From positions 124,001 to 188,000 of the forward strand of contig CAJFRA010000002.1 of NCBI GenBank assembly GCA_904419295.1: DNA of 64,000 nt, given 5' to 3'. Under the pieces are notes generated by a model, which worked only from the letters and a program-made list of their open reading frames with translations, had not been told where the DNA came from and made no database searches. Numbering within the stretch: the first letter of the stretch is position 1; the number at the start of each line of letters is the position of its first letter. Made by a program: the position numbers and the translations under genes. The DNA is from Candidatus Pseudobutyricicoccus lothianensis. Its GTDB lineage: Bacteria; Bacillota; Clostridia; Oscillospirales; Butyricicoccaceae. Below are positions 34,965-42,634 of the stretch, piece by piece.

Positions 34965-35178
34965 GGTCCAAAAGGCACAGCGAGCCGGGGAGAGTGGGAG
35001 CCCGGTGCGAGTCAGGCCAAGCGGAACATCCCTCTGGAGTTGCCAGCTGAAAGGGGATCCCCCAGTAAGCGGAGCCGGTATCCCGCCGTTATCCGGGGCG
35101 CATATGATGGTATGTTGTAATGGGTGGTATAACGAAAGCGCAAGCCTTCGTCCTGTTATTGCAGGGCGGAGGCTTTTT
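34965..35178 (+). ncRNA. T-box leader
   Basis: Stem I begins CAGCGAGCCGGGG, then GGTGCGAGTC, GAACATCCCTCTGGAG and GCTGAAAGGGG. The antiterminator T-box core is TAATGGGTGGTATAACG at about 35117. A terminator hairpin, AAGCC...GGCTT plus six Ts, ends at 35178. These are the parts of a transcriptional T-box that senses an uncharged tRNA. The specifier codon is not certain; ATC (Ile) or TCC (Ser) are the candidates. Confidence 0.8.
35141..35178 (+). terminator. T-box terminator hairpin
   Basis: AAGCCTTCGTCCTG pairs imperfectly with CAGGGCGGAGGCTT, then a T run. It competes with the antiterminator. Confidence 0.85.
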
Positions 35179-35230
35179 TGTTTCCCTCTGATTACAAACT
35201 ACCGCCAACTTGGAATTGGAGGAAGCAAAT

Positions 35231-35671
35231 ATGAAACAGCTGAGACGAGAGCAACAGAAGACAAGAGGCGCCGGCCTGCGCTTTGCCCAATGCGGCGCGC
35301 CCCTGGAGGCGCCGCCTTACTTGGAGCTGGAGCAGCGCCAGCAGATGGAGGATTTTGGCCAGGAGCCCTGCATTGCCTGGCTGCGGGAAAAGCTGGCCGG
35401 CAGCCAGCAGCCCCCTCTGCCCGGTGCACTGCCCTGCACAGTGGCGGGGCAGGCGGCTTATTTTCTGCCCAGCCGCCCGGGCCAGCGCCTGCCCAGCCCG
35501 GAGGCCTGTTATGTCAAAGCCCGCCAAGCCGGCCGCCTCTACTATGTGGAGGAGCAGGAGGCCCCTGCCAAATTGGGCCCCGGCTACCGGGTGCTGTGCG
35601 TACTGCTGGGCAAAGAGGTCTCCCTGCAAAGCCCCTCTGCCCCGCTTCAGCCGGCCTATTCCCCACTGTAA
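35231..35671 (+). CDS. T-box-controlled hypothetical protein, 146 aa
   Basis: I do not recognise this protein. It begins MKQLRREQQKTRGAG and is rich in Gln, Pro, Leu, Ala and Gly. It has three cysteines in the first half and no membrane segment, signal peptide or known motif. ATG 35231 follows GGAGGAAG; an upstream ATG at 35210 is less likely. It is the only gene after the T-box leader and has no co-transcribed partner, so its expression should depend on the charging of one tRNA. It contains no His or Asn and one Ile and one Trp. Confidence 0.7.
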   Translation: MKQLRREQQKTRGAGLRFAQCGAPLEAPPYLELEQRQQMEDFGQEPCIAWLREKLAGSQQPPLPGALPCTVAGQAAYFLPSRPGQRLPSPEACYVKARQAGRLYYVEEQEAPAKLGPGYRVLCVLLGKEVSLQSPSAPLQPAYSPL

Positions 35672-35735
35672 CAGCATACAGGAAATCCCTTCCTTTCTTT
35701 TTACAATCCAGATGGTAAAATTCACTGAATTTTTA

Positions 35736-35764
35736 TTGCTTTAAATCTCAAAAAATAGTAAAAT
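35736..35764 (+). promoter_or_regulatory. Promoter of the DUF4914 gene
   Basis: TTGCTT (35736-35741), 17 bp, TAAAAT (35759-35764). Confidence 0.65.
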
Positions 35765-35811
35765 AGATGTGTATAGCGTTTTATCAGCCGAGAAAGGAAG
35801 GCCTTGTGAAA

Positions 35812-37692
35812 ATGAATGTCCTGTTAGAAAAATTTTCGCTCCCACCTGTGTTGGATGCGATCATAGCGAACAGCCCCAGTGTCATCGTTCCCGAAAGTAA
35901 GGAAGTCCTGTTTGAGCTGATTTTTGGCAGCGGGAGCACTACGAAAGTCGATGTGTTTTACGATGTTGACGGCAAGCCGGTGAAAGAGGCCGACGTGGTC
36001 CGCTGCAAAAACGGAGCCGCAGTCAATTTTGTAGAGGACTACATGCGCCGCCGGGACCCGGATTCCATGCGCATTGCCGATGACCAGCCCACCGACAAGC
36101 CCCGGTTCGAAGATGTCTACGGCTACGATTTCGGCAACCTGCGCGAGCAGACGTTCCGCTGGCTCTCCCAACAGGAATTGATCTTCGTCCCCTTTATGGC
36201 CGGCGGCTATGAACACGGCTACGAAGCCCTGCTGGTCTGCCCCCGCAACGCCGCTTTCTTCGCCTTTGCCATGGCCCAGCTCCAGGCGTTTGTCAACATC
36301 AAAGACCCAGCGATCACCCGCTTTGTCCCCCGGGCCATCGTCTATGTGGCTCCTCCCTTCCGCCACACCCATTTCAAAGGCAAGCAGGTCTGCGTCCACA
36401 GCCGCCACACCGACCTGCACGAGGTGTTTTCCTACAACCTCTACCCGGGCCCCTCGGCCAAAAAAGGCATTTATTCGGTGCTGCTGGACATCGGCGAGCA
36501 AGAGGGCTGGGTGACGGCCCACGCTTCGGCCGCCCGGGTCATCACGCCTTATGAAAACGAGATGGTGATGATGCACGAAGGCGCTTCCGGCGGCGGCAAA
36601 AGCGAGCTGCTGCAAGGCGTGCCCCGTGCGGCAGACGGCCGCGTGCTGCTGGGCGTAAATACCCACACCGGCGAGGAGCACTACATCAGCATGAGCGATA
36701 CCTGTACCATCGAGCCCGTCACCGACGATATGGCCATGTGCCATCCCTCTATCCAGGGCAGCAACGGCAAGCTGGCCCTCATCGATGGGGAGGACGGCTG
36801 GTTCGTCCGGGTGGATGGCATCACCGAATACGGCCGCGATCCCCTCTATGAAAAGATCGCCATCCACACCAAAGACCCCTTGATCTTCTTCAACCTGCAG
36901 GGCGTGCCCCGGGCCACCTGCCTGCTGTGGGACCACACTCCGGATTCCAACGGCAAGCCCTGCTCCAACCCCCGGGTCATCATCCCCCGCCGGATGATCC
37001 CCCACATCGTCGACCAGCCGGTAGAGGTGGATGTGCGCAGCTTTGGCGTGCGGATGCCCCCTGCCACCGCCAGCCAGCCCAGCTATGGCATCATGGGCCT
37101 TATGCATATCATTCCCCCTGCCCTGGCCTGGCTGTGGCGCCTTGTAGCGCCCCGTGGCTTTAAGAACCCCAGCATCACCGGCGATTCCCAGTTGGCCAGC
37201 GAGGGCGTGGGCTCCTATTGGCCCTTTGCCACCGGCAAACGGGTCAAACAGGCCAACTTGCTGCTGGAGCAGATGATCCGCTGTTCGGCCACCCGCTATG
37301 TGCTCATCCCCAACCAGCACATCGGCATTTACCAGATCGGCTTTGCCGCCGAGTGGATCGCCCGGGAATACCTGGCCCGCCGGGGCGGTGTGAATATGAA
37401 GCTGGACCGCCTGGTCCCCGCCCGCTGCCCGCTGTTGGGCTATGCCCTCAAGGAGATGAAGGTGGACGGCCAGCAGATCTCTCCTCAGTTCCTGCGCCCC
37501 GAGACCCAGGAGACTCTGGGCATCAAGGGTTATGACAAAGGCGCCGCCATCCTCACGGAATTTTTCAGCCGCCAGCTGGAGCAATACGATGTGGAAGAGC
37601 TCCATCCGGTGGGCAAACAGATCTTGGAGTGCTTCAAGAAAGGCGGCAGCATCCAAGATTACTGCAAGATCCTTCCCCTGGGCTTGGAATAA
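35812..37692 (+). CDS. DUF4914 P-loop kinase-like protein
   Basis: The 626-residue protein has a P-loop, EGASGGGKSELLQG, with Lys263. Around it is a fold that resembles the PEP carboxykinase/HPr kinase type, matching DUF4914, whose reaction is unknown. It is soluble. GGAAGG lies 10 bp before ATG 35812; a GTG six bases earlier and an ATG at 35767 are alternatives. Long conserved-looking stretches such as TGDSQLASEGVGSYWPFATG suggest an enzyme with a large substrate site. It is monocistronic. Confidence 0.8.
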   Translation: MNVLLEKFSLPPVLDAIIANSPSVIVPESKEVLFELIFGSGSTTKVDVFYDVDGKPVKEADVVRCKNGAAVNFVEDYMRRRDPDSMRIADDQPTDKPRFEDVYGYDFGNLREQTFRWLSQQELIFVPFMAGGYEHGYEALLVCPRNAAFFAFAMAQLQAFVNIKDPAITRFVPRAIVYVAPPFRHTHFKGKQVCVHSRHTDLHEVFSYNLYPGPSAKKGIYSVLLDIGEQEGWVTAHASAARVITPYENEMVMMHEGASGGGKSELLQGVPRAADGRVLLGVNTHTGEEHYISMSDTCTIEPVTDDMAMCHPSIQGSNGKLALIDGEDGWFVRVDGITEYGRDPLYEKIAIHTKDPLIFFNLQGVPRATCLLWDHTPDSNGKPCSNPRVIIPRRMIPHIVDQPVEVDVRSFGVRMPPATASQPSYGIMGLMHIIPPALAWLWRLVAPRGFKNPSITGDSQLASEGVGSYWPFATGKRVKQANLLLEQMIRCSATRYVLIPNQHIGIYQIGFAAEWIAREYLARRGGVNMKLDRLVPARCPLLGYALKEMKVDGQQISPQFLRPETQETLGIKGYDKGAAILTEFFSRQLEQYDVEELHPVGKQILECFKKGGSIQDYCKILPLGLE

Positions 37693-37704
37693 GCCTGTAA
37701 AAAC

Positions 37705-37742
37705 ACAAGGAGGCCTGCTCTCTGCCGAGCGGGCCTCCTTGT
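37705..37742. terminator. Terminator of the DUF4914 gene
   Basis: ACAAGGAGGCC and GGCCTCCTTGT form a long stem with short A/T tracts on both sides. Confidence 0.85.
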
Positions 37743-37777
37743 TTGCGTTTCGGGAAATCACGCGATGTACAGCGCGA

Positions 37778-37969
37778 TCAGTCCTTTTCCAACGTCTTTT
37801 GTTGTTTTCGTAAGACCACTAACAGGTCTTCTTTTGACTCCGCATGTTTTCGCAGCAGCAAATTGATATAGCTGGATAGGGAACGGTCGTCATAATCGGC
37901 CAACAACTGAATATCTGCCGCTAAATCTGGGTCCAGGGTGATACTCTTTTTCTGCTTCAATGGCTTCAT
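37778..37969 (-). CDS. Ribbon-helix-helix DNA-binding protein
   Basis: The 63-residue protein has a beta strand (KKSITLDPDLAADIQLLADYD) followed by RSLSSYINLLLRKH, the ribbon-helix-helix pattern of CopG/Arc-like repressors. The basic start and the short acidic/basic tail are typical of antitoxins, but no toxin ORF is next to it. ATG 37969 has GGAGGTAGGAG upstream. It is divergent from the gene at 38069 across a region full of short repeats, which suggests autoregulation and control of that gene. Confidence 0.85.
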   Translation of the reverse strand: MKPLKQKKSITLDPDLAADIQLLADYDDRSLSSYINLLLRKHAESKEDLLVVLRKQQKTLEKD

Positions 37970-37995
37970 TCGCTCCTACCTCCGAATAAAACCTA

Positions 37996-38050
37996 CTATA
38001 CTATCATATAAGATGTTGTCTTATGGGATAAAGTAGTATAAAGTAGTATT
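37996..38050. promoter_or_regulatory. Repeat-rich operator region between divergent genes
   Basis: It contains ATAAGA-TGTTG-TCTTAT (38008-38024), a perfect palindrome with a 5-bp centre, and two direct AAGTAGTAT repeats at 38031 and 38041. On the left, ACTATACTAT (37996-38005) resembles their reverse complement. This is the kind of array that ribbon-helix-helix repressors bind. Confidence 0.5.
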
Positions 38051-38068
38051 AAAAGGAGGTTTTAGAAT

Positions 38069-38407
38069 ATGCAAACAGAAGTAGCGAAAACATTAGAAGA
38101 TCTTGGTGTCTCGCCCCGTTCTCCAGGCGGCAAACGGTTGGGGGCCGTACTGCAAATGCTGCTCCGCTTCCCCCATGTGATACTGCAGGATTGGCGGTCC
38201 ATGTTCCTGGTGCCCGACGATTTCCTGCTGGAGCCACTTTCCGCCATCTGGAACACCCCCACGCCCCTGCGGGATAAGATCTTCGCCTATGCCCTGCAAC
38301 AGCCGGGTCAGCCCTTGCCCTCTCTGGATTGGATGGCCGAGACCCTGTGCGATGCCATCCGCAGCCGGGTCGGCTGGGCCGACAGCCGTAACGGGATGCC
38401 CCGGTAA
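38069..38407 (+). CDS. Hypothetical protein, 112 aa, ending inside a repeat
   Basis: I do not recognise a family. ATG 38069 follows AAAAGGAGG. The protein is mixed helical (RLGAVLQMLLRFPHVILQDWRSMFLVPDD) with no signal peptide. Its last 14 residues (about RVGWADSRNGMPR) are encoded by the first copy of the ~108-bp tandem repeat array, so the repeat may have replaced the original C-terminus. It is divergent from the ribbon-helix-helix gene. Confidence 0.6.
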   Translation: MQTEVAKTLEDLGVSPRSPGGKRLGAVLQMLLRFPHVILQDWRSMFLVPDDFLLEPLSAIWNTPTPLRDKIFAYALQQPGQPLPSLDWMAETLCDAIRSRVGWADSRNGMPR

Positions 38408-38905
38408 CACAGCCGTTCTGTTACCTCTCCCAGCCTGCCGGATGTCTTTCCGCCGCCCTCCAGCGGGTCGGCTGGGCCGACGGCCGTAACGGGCGACTGC
38501 CGGATGCCTTTCCGCTGCCCTCCAGCAGCTGGCTGCCGGGCTCCTCCCACGTCACGGGTCCAGCGGCACGCTGGGTCGGCTGGGCCGACAGCCATAACGG
38601 GTGGCTGCCGGATGCCTTTCCGCCGCCCCCCAGCGGCTGCGCTGTCGGCGGCCTCCCACGTCACGGGTCCAGCGGCACGCTGGGTCGGCTGGGCTGACGG
38701 CCGTAACGGGCGGCTGCCGGATGCCTTTCCGCTGCCCTCCAGCAGCTGGCTGCCGGGCTCCTCCCACGTCATGGGTCCAGCGACACGCTGGGTCGGCTGG
38801 GCCGACAGCCATAACGGGTGGCTGCCGGGTGCCTTTCCGCTGCCCTCCAGCGGCTGCGCTGCCGGGCTCCTCCCACGTCACGGGTCCAGCGACACGCTGG
38901 GCTGG
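38365..38905. repeat. Tandem repeat array, unit about 108 bp, about 5 copies, alternating types
   Basis: The landmark CGGCTGGGC(C/T) recurs at about 38371, 38469, 38577, 38686 and 38794, so the unit is 98 then 108-109 bp. The later copies alternate between two types, one with GACGGCCGTAACGGGCG and one with GACAGCCATAACGGGTG. This gives a higher-order period of about 217 bp. The array is very GC-rich with many self-complementary pieces. No credible gene lies in it; the open frames there are repeat artefacts. Confidence 0.9.
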
Positions 38906-38920
38906 CAGAAAAGAAACAAA

Positions 38921-38931
38921 TGTGCTATACT
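38921..38931 (+). promoter_or_regulatory. Extended -10 upstream of ftsK
   Basis: TGTGCTATACT, with TATACT at 38926-38931 and TG one base before it. The -35 is weak. Between here and ftsK a hairpin (GCGC...GCGC, then TTTT) may attenuate. Confidence 0.45.
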
Positions 38932-39030
38932 AGGAATTGACTGAATCCTGAAGCGCCAAAAGACAAGCCTTCGGGTCGTTCTTGCGCGTTTTATGCGCCA
39001 CTCAATTTGAAATACAGCAGGTGATCCCAT

Positions 39031-42021
39031 TTGGCAACCTCTCAAAACCAGAAACCCTCTTCGGGCCGCAGCACGGGCAGCCGCAGCACTTCTTCCTCCG
39101 GCGGCAAAAAGCAGAGTACATCCTCCTCGGCCAGCCGGGCCAAGAAAAAAGGCCCCACCCGCCAGCAGATCGCGGCGCGGCGGGAGCTCTATGCCGGCAT
39201 CTGTGCGGTCATCGCCCTGTTTTGCCTGCTTTCCCTGCTGAATGTCAAGGGCTTCTTGCTGGAATGGCTGGAAAAACTGGTCTCCGGCGCCATTGGCAGC
39301 GGCTTTGTTTTGCTGCCCTTCTGCCTGTTTTTCTGCGCTGGACTGTTCATCGTCAAGCGCCGGGGCAAGGTGCGGCTGCGCATCTTCTCCTCCTTGATGC
39401 TGCCCGTGCTCTGGGGCAGTGCCCTCCATATTTTCAACTGTACCATCCAATTCCCGCTGACGCTGGACGGCATCATCGAGCTGGCCACCACCGGCGCGGC
39501 CCGGCGTTCCGGCGGCCTGATCTCCGGCTCGCTGGCCATCCTGTTTTCCAAAGCCCTGTCCGATGCCGGGGCCATCGTGGTCCTCTTTTTGCTGGGCGTG
39601 ACCTGCCTGCTCATCTCCACCCACACCAGCTTGGCCATGCTCTTTGACCGGGTAAAAAATCTGCCCCCCGAAGAAGAAGACGAAGAGGAGGAGGCCCCAC
39701 CGCCCCGCCGCCGCAAAGCAGCACCGCCGCCACCGCCGGAACCGGAGCCCGCGCCCCAACCGGCCCGGCCTGCCGCCCCCCGTTCTTCGCTGCTGGGCGG
39801 CCTGTTCCAGGGCGGCAAACGGCGGCCGGCCATCGATATCCCCATCCGCACGCCGGCAGCTGCCGAAGAAGAGGAGCCGCCTTCCCCCATCCCCTTCCCG
39901 GGCCAACCCATGACGCCGGCCCAGGCCATGGGTACGGCGGAAGGCCAGCAGAACCACCCGGTCTCTTCCATTGCAGAGCCGGTGCGTGGCGACCATGTGC
40001 CCGAACCGGTGCTGCCTCCCCGCGGGGAAGACTTGCCCCCCATTTCACCGGCTGTGCTCCGGGCCCAGCAGTATGCAGCCCGGCGGGCGGCGGAAACGGC
40101 CTCCCAAACTGCCCCGGCAGGCGAGCGGCTGCAGGCGGAACCTCTTTCCCCAGCGGCTGCCCGCCCCGTGACCCTGCCTTGGGAGGAACCCTCCTTCCTC
40201 CAGCGGCCTGGTGCTTCGGCGGAGCCCCCCGCCCCGCCTCAGGAAAGCGCCCCTGCCGGGCCGTCCCCTGCATCCCAGCCGGCGGTGCAGACCGCTTCCG
40301 TCCCTCTGTCTTCTGCCACGCCGGAAGAAGAGCCCCCCACGCCCCCTCAGGATGTTCCTGCCGCGCCGGAAGAAGAGCCTGCCGGCCAGCCCCTGCGGCC
40401 TGAACTGGCGGCGGCCGCGGCCATGGCGGCCACCCAGTCCCCCCGGGAATCCCTGGGCCAGGAAGGGCCGGAATGGGATGCACCCGATGCAGAGACGGCG
40501 GGCCAAGCCAAGCAGGCTTTGGAAGAAGCCCTGGAATTTGTGCCCAAAGACACCTATCTCTACCCGCCCATCAGCCTGCTGAACAAGGGCAACACGGTGG
40601 AGGAAGACCACACCCAAGAGCTGGCGGAAAACTCCGCCCGGTTGGTGGATACCCTGAAGAGCTTCGGCGTGGAGGCCACCCTCATCGATATCACCCGCGG
40701 CCCCAATGTGACCCGGTATGAATTGCAGCTCAAACGGGGCACCAAATTCTCCCGGGTGACCAACCTTTCCGACGACATCGCCCTATCCCTGGGTGCGGCC
40801 AGCGTGCGCATCGCCACCATCCCCGACAAGCTGGCCGTGGGCATCGAAGTGCCCAACAAACAAGGGACGGTGGTGCCCATCCGGGATATTGTGGATTCCC
40901 CGGAATTCCGGGACAGCAAATCCAAGATCAGTTTTGCTGTGGGCAAGGATATCACCGGCCACAATGTGGTGGGCGACATCAAAAAAATGCCCCACATGCT
41001 CATTGCCGGCACCACGGGTTCGGGCAAATCGGTGTGCATCAACTCGCTGCTCATCAGCTTGATCTACAAGGCCACTCCCGAGGAAGTGCGGCTGATCATG
41101 GTGGACCCCAAAATGATCGAACTGGGCGTCTACAACGGCATCCCCCATCTGTTGATCCCCGTGGTGACAGACCCCCGCAAAGCGGCGGGCGCGCTGAACT
41201 GGGCCGTCTCCGAAATGATGCGGCGCTACAAGCTGTTCTCCGAATTCAATGTGCGGGATCTGGAAGCCTATAACAACGAAGTGAGCAAGCAGGAAGGCGG
41301 CCAGAAGCTGCCCCAGATCGTCATCGTCATCGACGAGCTGGCCGACTTGATGTTCGTGGCTGCCAGCGATGTGGAAAATGCCATCGTGCGCATTGCCCAG
41401 ATGGCCCGTGCTGCCGGTATGCACTTGGTCATTGCCACCCAGCGCCCCTCGGCCGACGTGATCACCGGCATCATGAAGGCCAACATCCCCTCCCGCATCA
41501 GCTTTGCCGTGGCCTCCCAGATCGAATCCCGCATCATTTTGGATACCACCGGTGCAGAAAAGCTGCTGGGCCGGGGCGATATGCTCTACAATCCCTTGGG
41601 CGCGCCCAAGCCTTTGCGCGTCCAGGGCTGCTTCATCACCACAGCGGAGATCGAATCGGTGGTGGAGTTTGTCAAAAAGACCGGCCGGCCCGATTATTCG
41701 GAAGAAGTGATGGAGCACATCGAAAAGCAGGCCGAAGAGAGCAGCAAAAACGCCAAAGGCGGCAAGAATGACAGCGGCGGCTTTGACGACGACGAGGAAG
41801 ACGAAATGCTGCCCCGGGCCATTGAAGTGGTGGTGGAAACAGGCCAAGCCTCGGTCTCCATGCTCCAGCGGCGGCTCAAACTGGGCTATTCCCGGGCTGC
41901 CCGCCTGGTGGACCAAATGGCCGAACGGGGGATCGTGGGCCCCTTCGAAGGCTCCAAGCCCCGCCAGGTGCTCATCACCCGGGAGCAATGGCAGGAGATG
42001 GTCCTCCGCAAACAAGATTAG
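39031..42021 (+). CDS. ftsK: FtsK/SpoIIIE-type DNA translocase
   Basis: The 996-residue protein pumps DNA at the septum or into the forespore. A Ser/Gly-rich basic tail is followed by four membrane helices at about 60-210. A long Pro/Glu-rich linker runs to about 500. Then come the alpha/beta motor domain with Walker A GTTGSGKSVC near residue 660 and Walker B IVIVIDELADL, and a C-terminal gamma winged helix (SVSMLQRRLKLGYSRAARLVDQMAERGIVGPFEGSKPR, read in pieces) that reads polar sequences. TTG 39031 is the start; the ribosome binding site is AGCAGGTGAT. Confidence 0.95.
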   Translation: MATSQNQKPSSGRSTGSRSTSSSGGKKQSTSSSASRAKKKGPTRQQIAARRELYAGICAVIALFCLLSLLNVKGFLLEWLEKLVSGAIGSGFVLLPFCLFFCAGLFIVKRRGKVRLRIFSSLMLPVLWGSALHIFNCTIQFPLTLDGIIELATTGAARRSGGLISGSLAILFSKALSDAGAIVVLFLLGVTCLLISTHTSLAMLFDRVKNLPPEEEDEEEEAPPPRRRKAAPPPPPEPEPAPQPARPAAPRSSLLGGLFQGGKRRPAIDIPIRTPAAAEEEEPPSPIPFPGQPMTPAQAMGTAEGQQNHPVSSIAEPVRGDHVPEPVLPPRGEDLPPISPAVLRAQQYAARRAAETASQTAPAGERLQAEPLSPAAARPVTLPWEEPSFLQRPGASAEPPAPPQESAPAGPSPASQPAVQTASVPLSSATPEEEPPTPPQDVPAAPEEEPAGQPLRPELAAAAAMAATQSPRESLGQEGPEWDAPDAETAGQAKQALEEALEFVPKDTYLYPPISLLNKGNTVEEDHTQELAENSARLVDTLKSFGVEATLIDITRGPNVTRYELQLKRGTKFSRVTNLSDDIALSLGAASVRIATIPDKLAVGIEVPNKQGTVVPIRDIVDSPEFRDSKSKISFAVGKDITGHNVVGDIKKMPHMLIAGTTGSGKSVCINSLLISLIYKATPEEVRLIMVDPKMIELGVYNGIPHLLIPVVTDPRKAAGALNWAVSEMMRRYKLFSEFNVRDLEAYNNEVSKQEGGQKLPQIVIVIDELADLMFVAASDVENAIVRIAQMARAAGMHLVIATQRPSADVITGIMKANIPSRISFAVASQIESRIILDTTGAEKLLGRGDMLYNPLGAPKPLRVQGCFITTAEIESVVEFVKKTGRPDYSEEVMEHIEKQAEESSKNAKGGKNDSGGFDDDEEDEMLPRAIEVVVETGQASVSMLQRRLKLGYSRAARLVDQMAERGIVGPFEGSKPRQVLITREQWQEMVLRKQD

Positions 42022-42075
42022 CCAGGCCGGCTGGGGCCGGTGGCCGTATCGGGTGGCCCCGGCGGCCAAGCCGTC

Positions 42076-42108
42076 AAGCCTTCGCTTATGAAAAGCGAAG
42101 GCTTTTTT
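42076..42108 (+). terminator. Terminator of ftsK
   Basis: AAGCCTTCGC (42076-42085) pairs with GCGAAGGCTT (42095-42104), then Ts. Confidence 0.92.
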
Positions 42109-42136
42109 CATCTTTAAAAACAAGGCATTTCCATAT

Positions 42137-42184
42137 AAAAGAGCGCCATTTGAAAAAGTGTACTTTTTCAAATGGCGCTCTTTT
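42137..42184. repeat. Long perfect palindrome with AAAAAGT-ACTTTTT core
   Basis: The 23-bp arms, from AAAAGAGCGCCATTTG on the left to CAAATGGCGCTCTTTT on the right, flank a 2-bp centre. It is the same design as the element at 20716 but with different outer arms. It may act as a second terminator. Confidence 0.8.
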
Positions 42185-42266
42185 CGCCTTACATTTTTTA
42201 TTTCGGCCCAATCGGTAAAAAAATAAGCGTCAAGAGTTAAAAATTTTTTGGCTTCGGCTTTGCTCT

Positions 42267-42283
42267 AAAAAGTACACTTTTTC
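42267..42283. repeat. Degenerate copy of the palindromic core
   Basis: AAAAAGTACACTTTTTC. Only the core is kept and there are no long arms. It is 30 bp upstream of csrA. Confidence 0.5.
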
Positions 42284-42311
42284 GAATGGTCATCGGAACA
42301 AGGAGGTTGCC

Positions 42312-42512
42312 ATGCTCACTTTGGGAAGGGATTCCGGCCAGTACGTCCTCATTGGCGATGACATTGTGGTACAGGTGGTGAAAGCCGACGGCCAGCTGCG
42401 TCTGGTCATCGACGCCCCCCGCAACATGCCCATCGTCCGGGGAGAAAATTACGAAAAGACCCACGAAGCGCCGGAATGCATCCGGCGGCTGCGCGCCAAA
42501 GCGCGTTCCTAA
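42312..42512 (+). CDS. csrA: CsrA-family translational regulator
   Basis: The 66-residue protein matches CsrA: MLTLGRDSGQYVLIGDDIVVQVVKADGQLRLVIDAP, with the RNA-binding RENYE-like segment (VRGENYEK). In Bacillus and relatives CsrA binds the flagellin leader mRNA and blocks its translation, with FliW as antagonist. Here it lies 122 bp upstream of flagellin; no fliW is in the window. AAGGAGG precedes ATG 42312. Confidence 0.92.
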   Translation: MLTLGRDSGQYVLIGDDIVVQVVKADGQLRLVIDAPRNMPIVRGENYEKTHEAPECIRRLRAKARS

Positions 42513-42537
42513 AATCGGTTTCAGCCCCAGGCGGATA
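42510..42537 (+). promoter_or_regulatory. Candidate sigma-28 (SigD) promoter of flagellin
   Basis: TAAA at 42510-42513, a 16-bp spacer and GGCGGATA at 42530-42537, close to the flagellar TAAA-N15-GCCGATAA consensus. It overlaps the csrA stop codon. Confidence 0.45.
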
Positions 42538-42634
42538 CGGGCCCGGTCTGCCGGTGGGATGAAATAAAATGGGGTATAGGCCCAAAACGGGGAAATGGAT
42601 GTCCCTGTCAATCTTTAAGGAGGAAGATTTTTTT

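Noticed and set aside
38504..38944. Open frames with repeated Arg/Pro/Gly-rich peptides in the tandem array
   Set aside because: Every frame of a ~108-bp repeat unit whose length is divisible by three stays open. No ribosome binding site and no codon bias.
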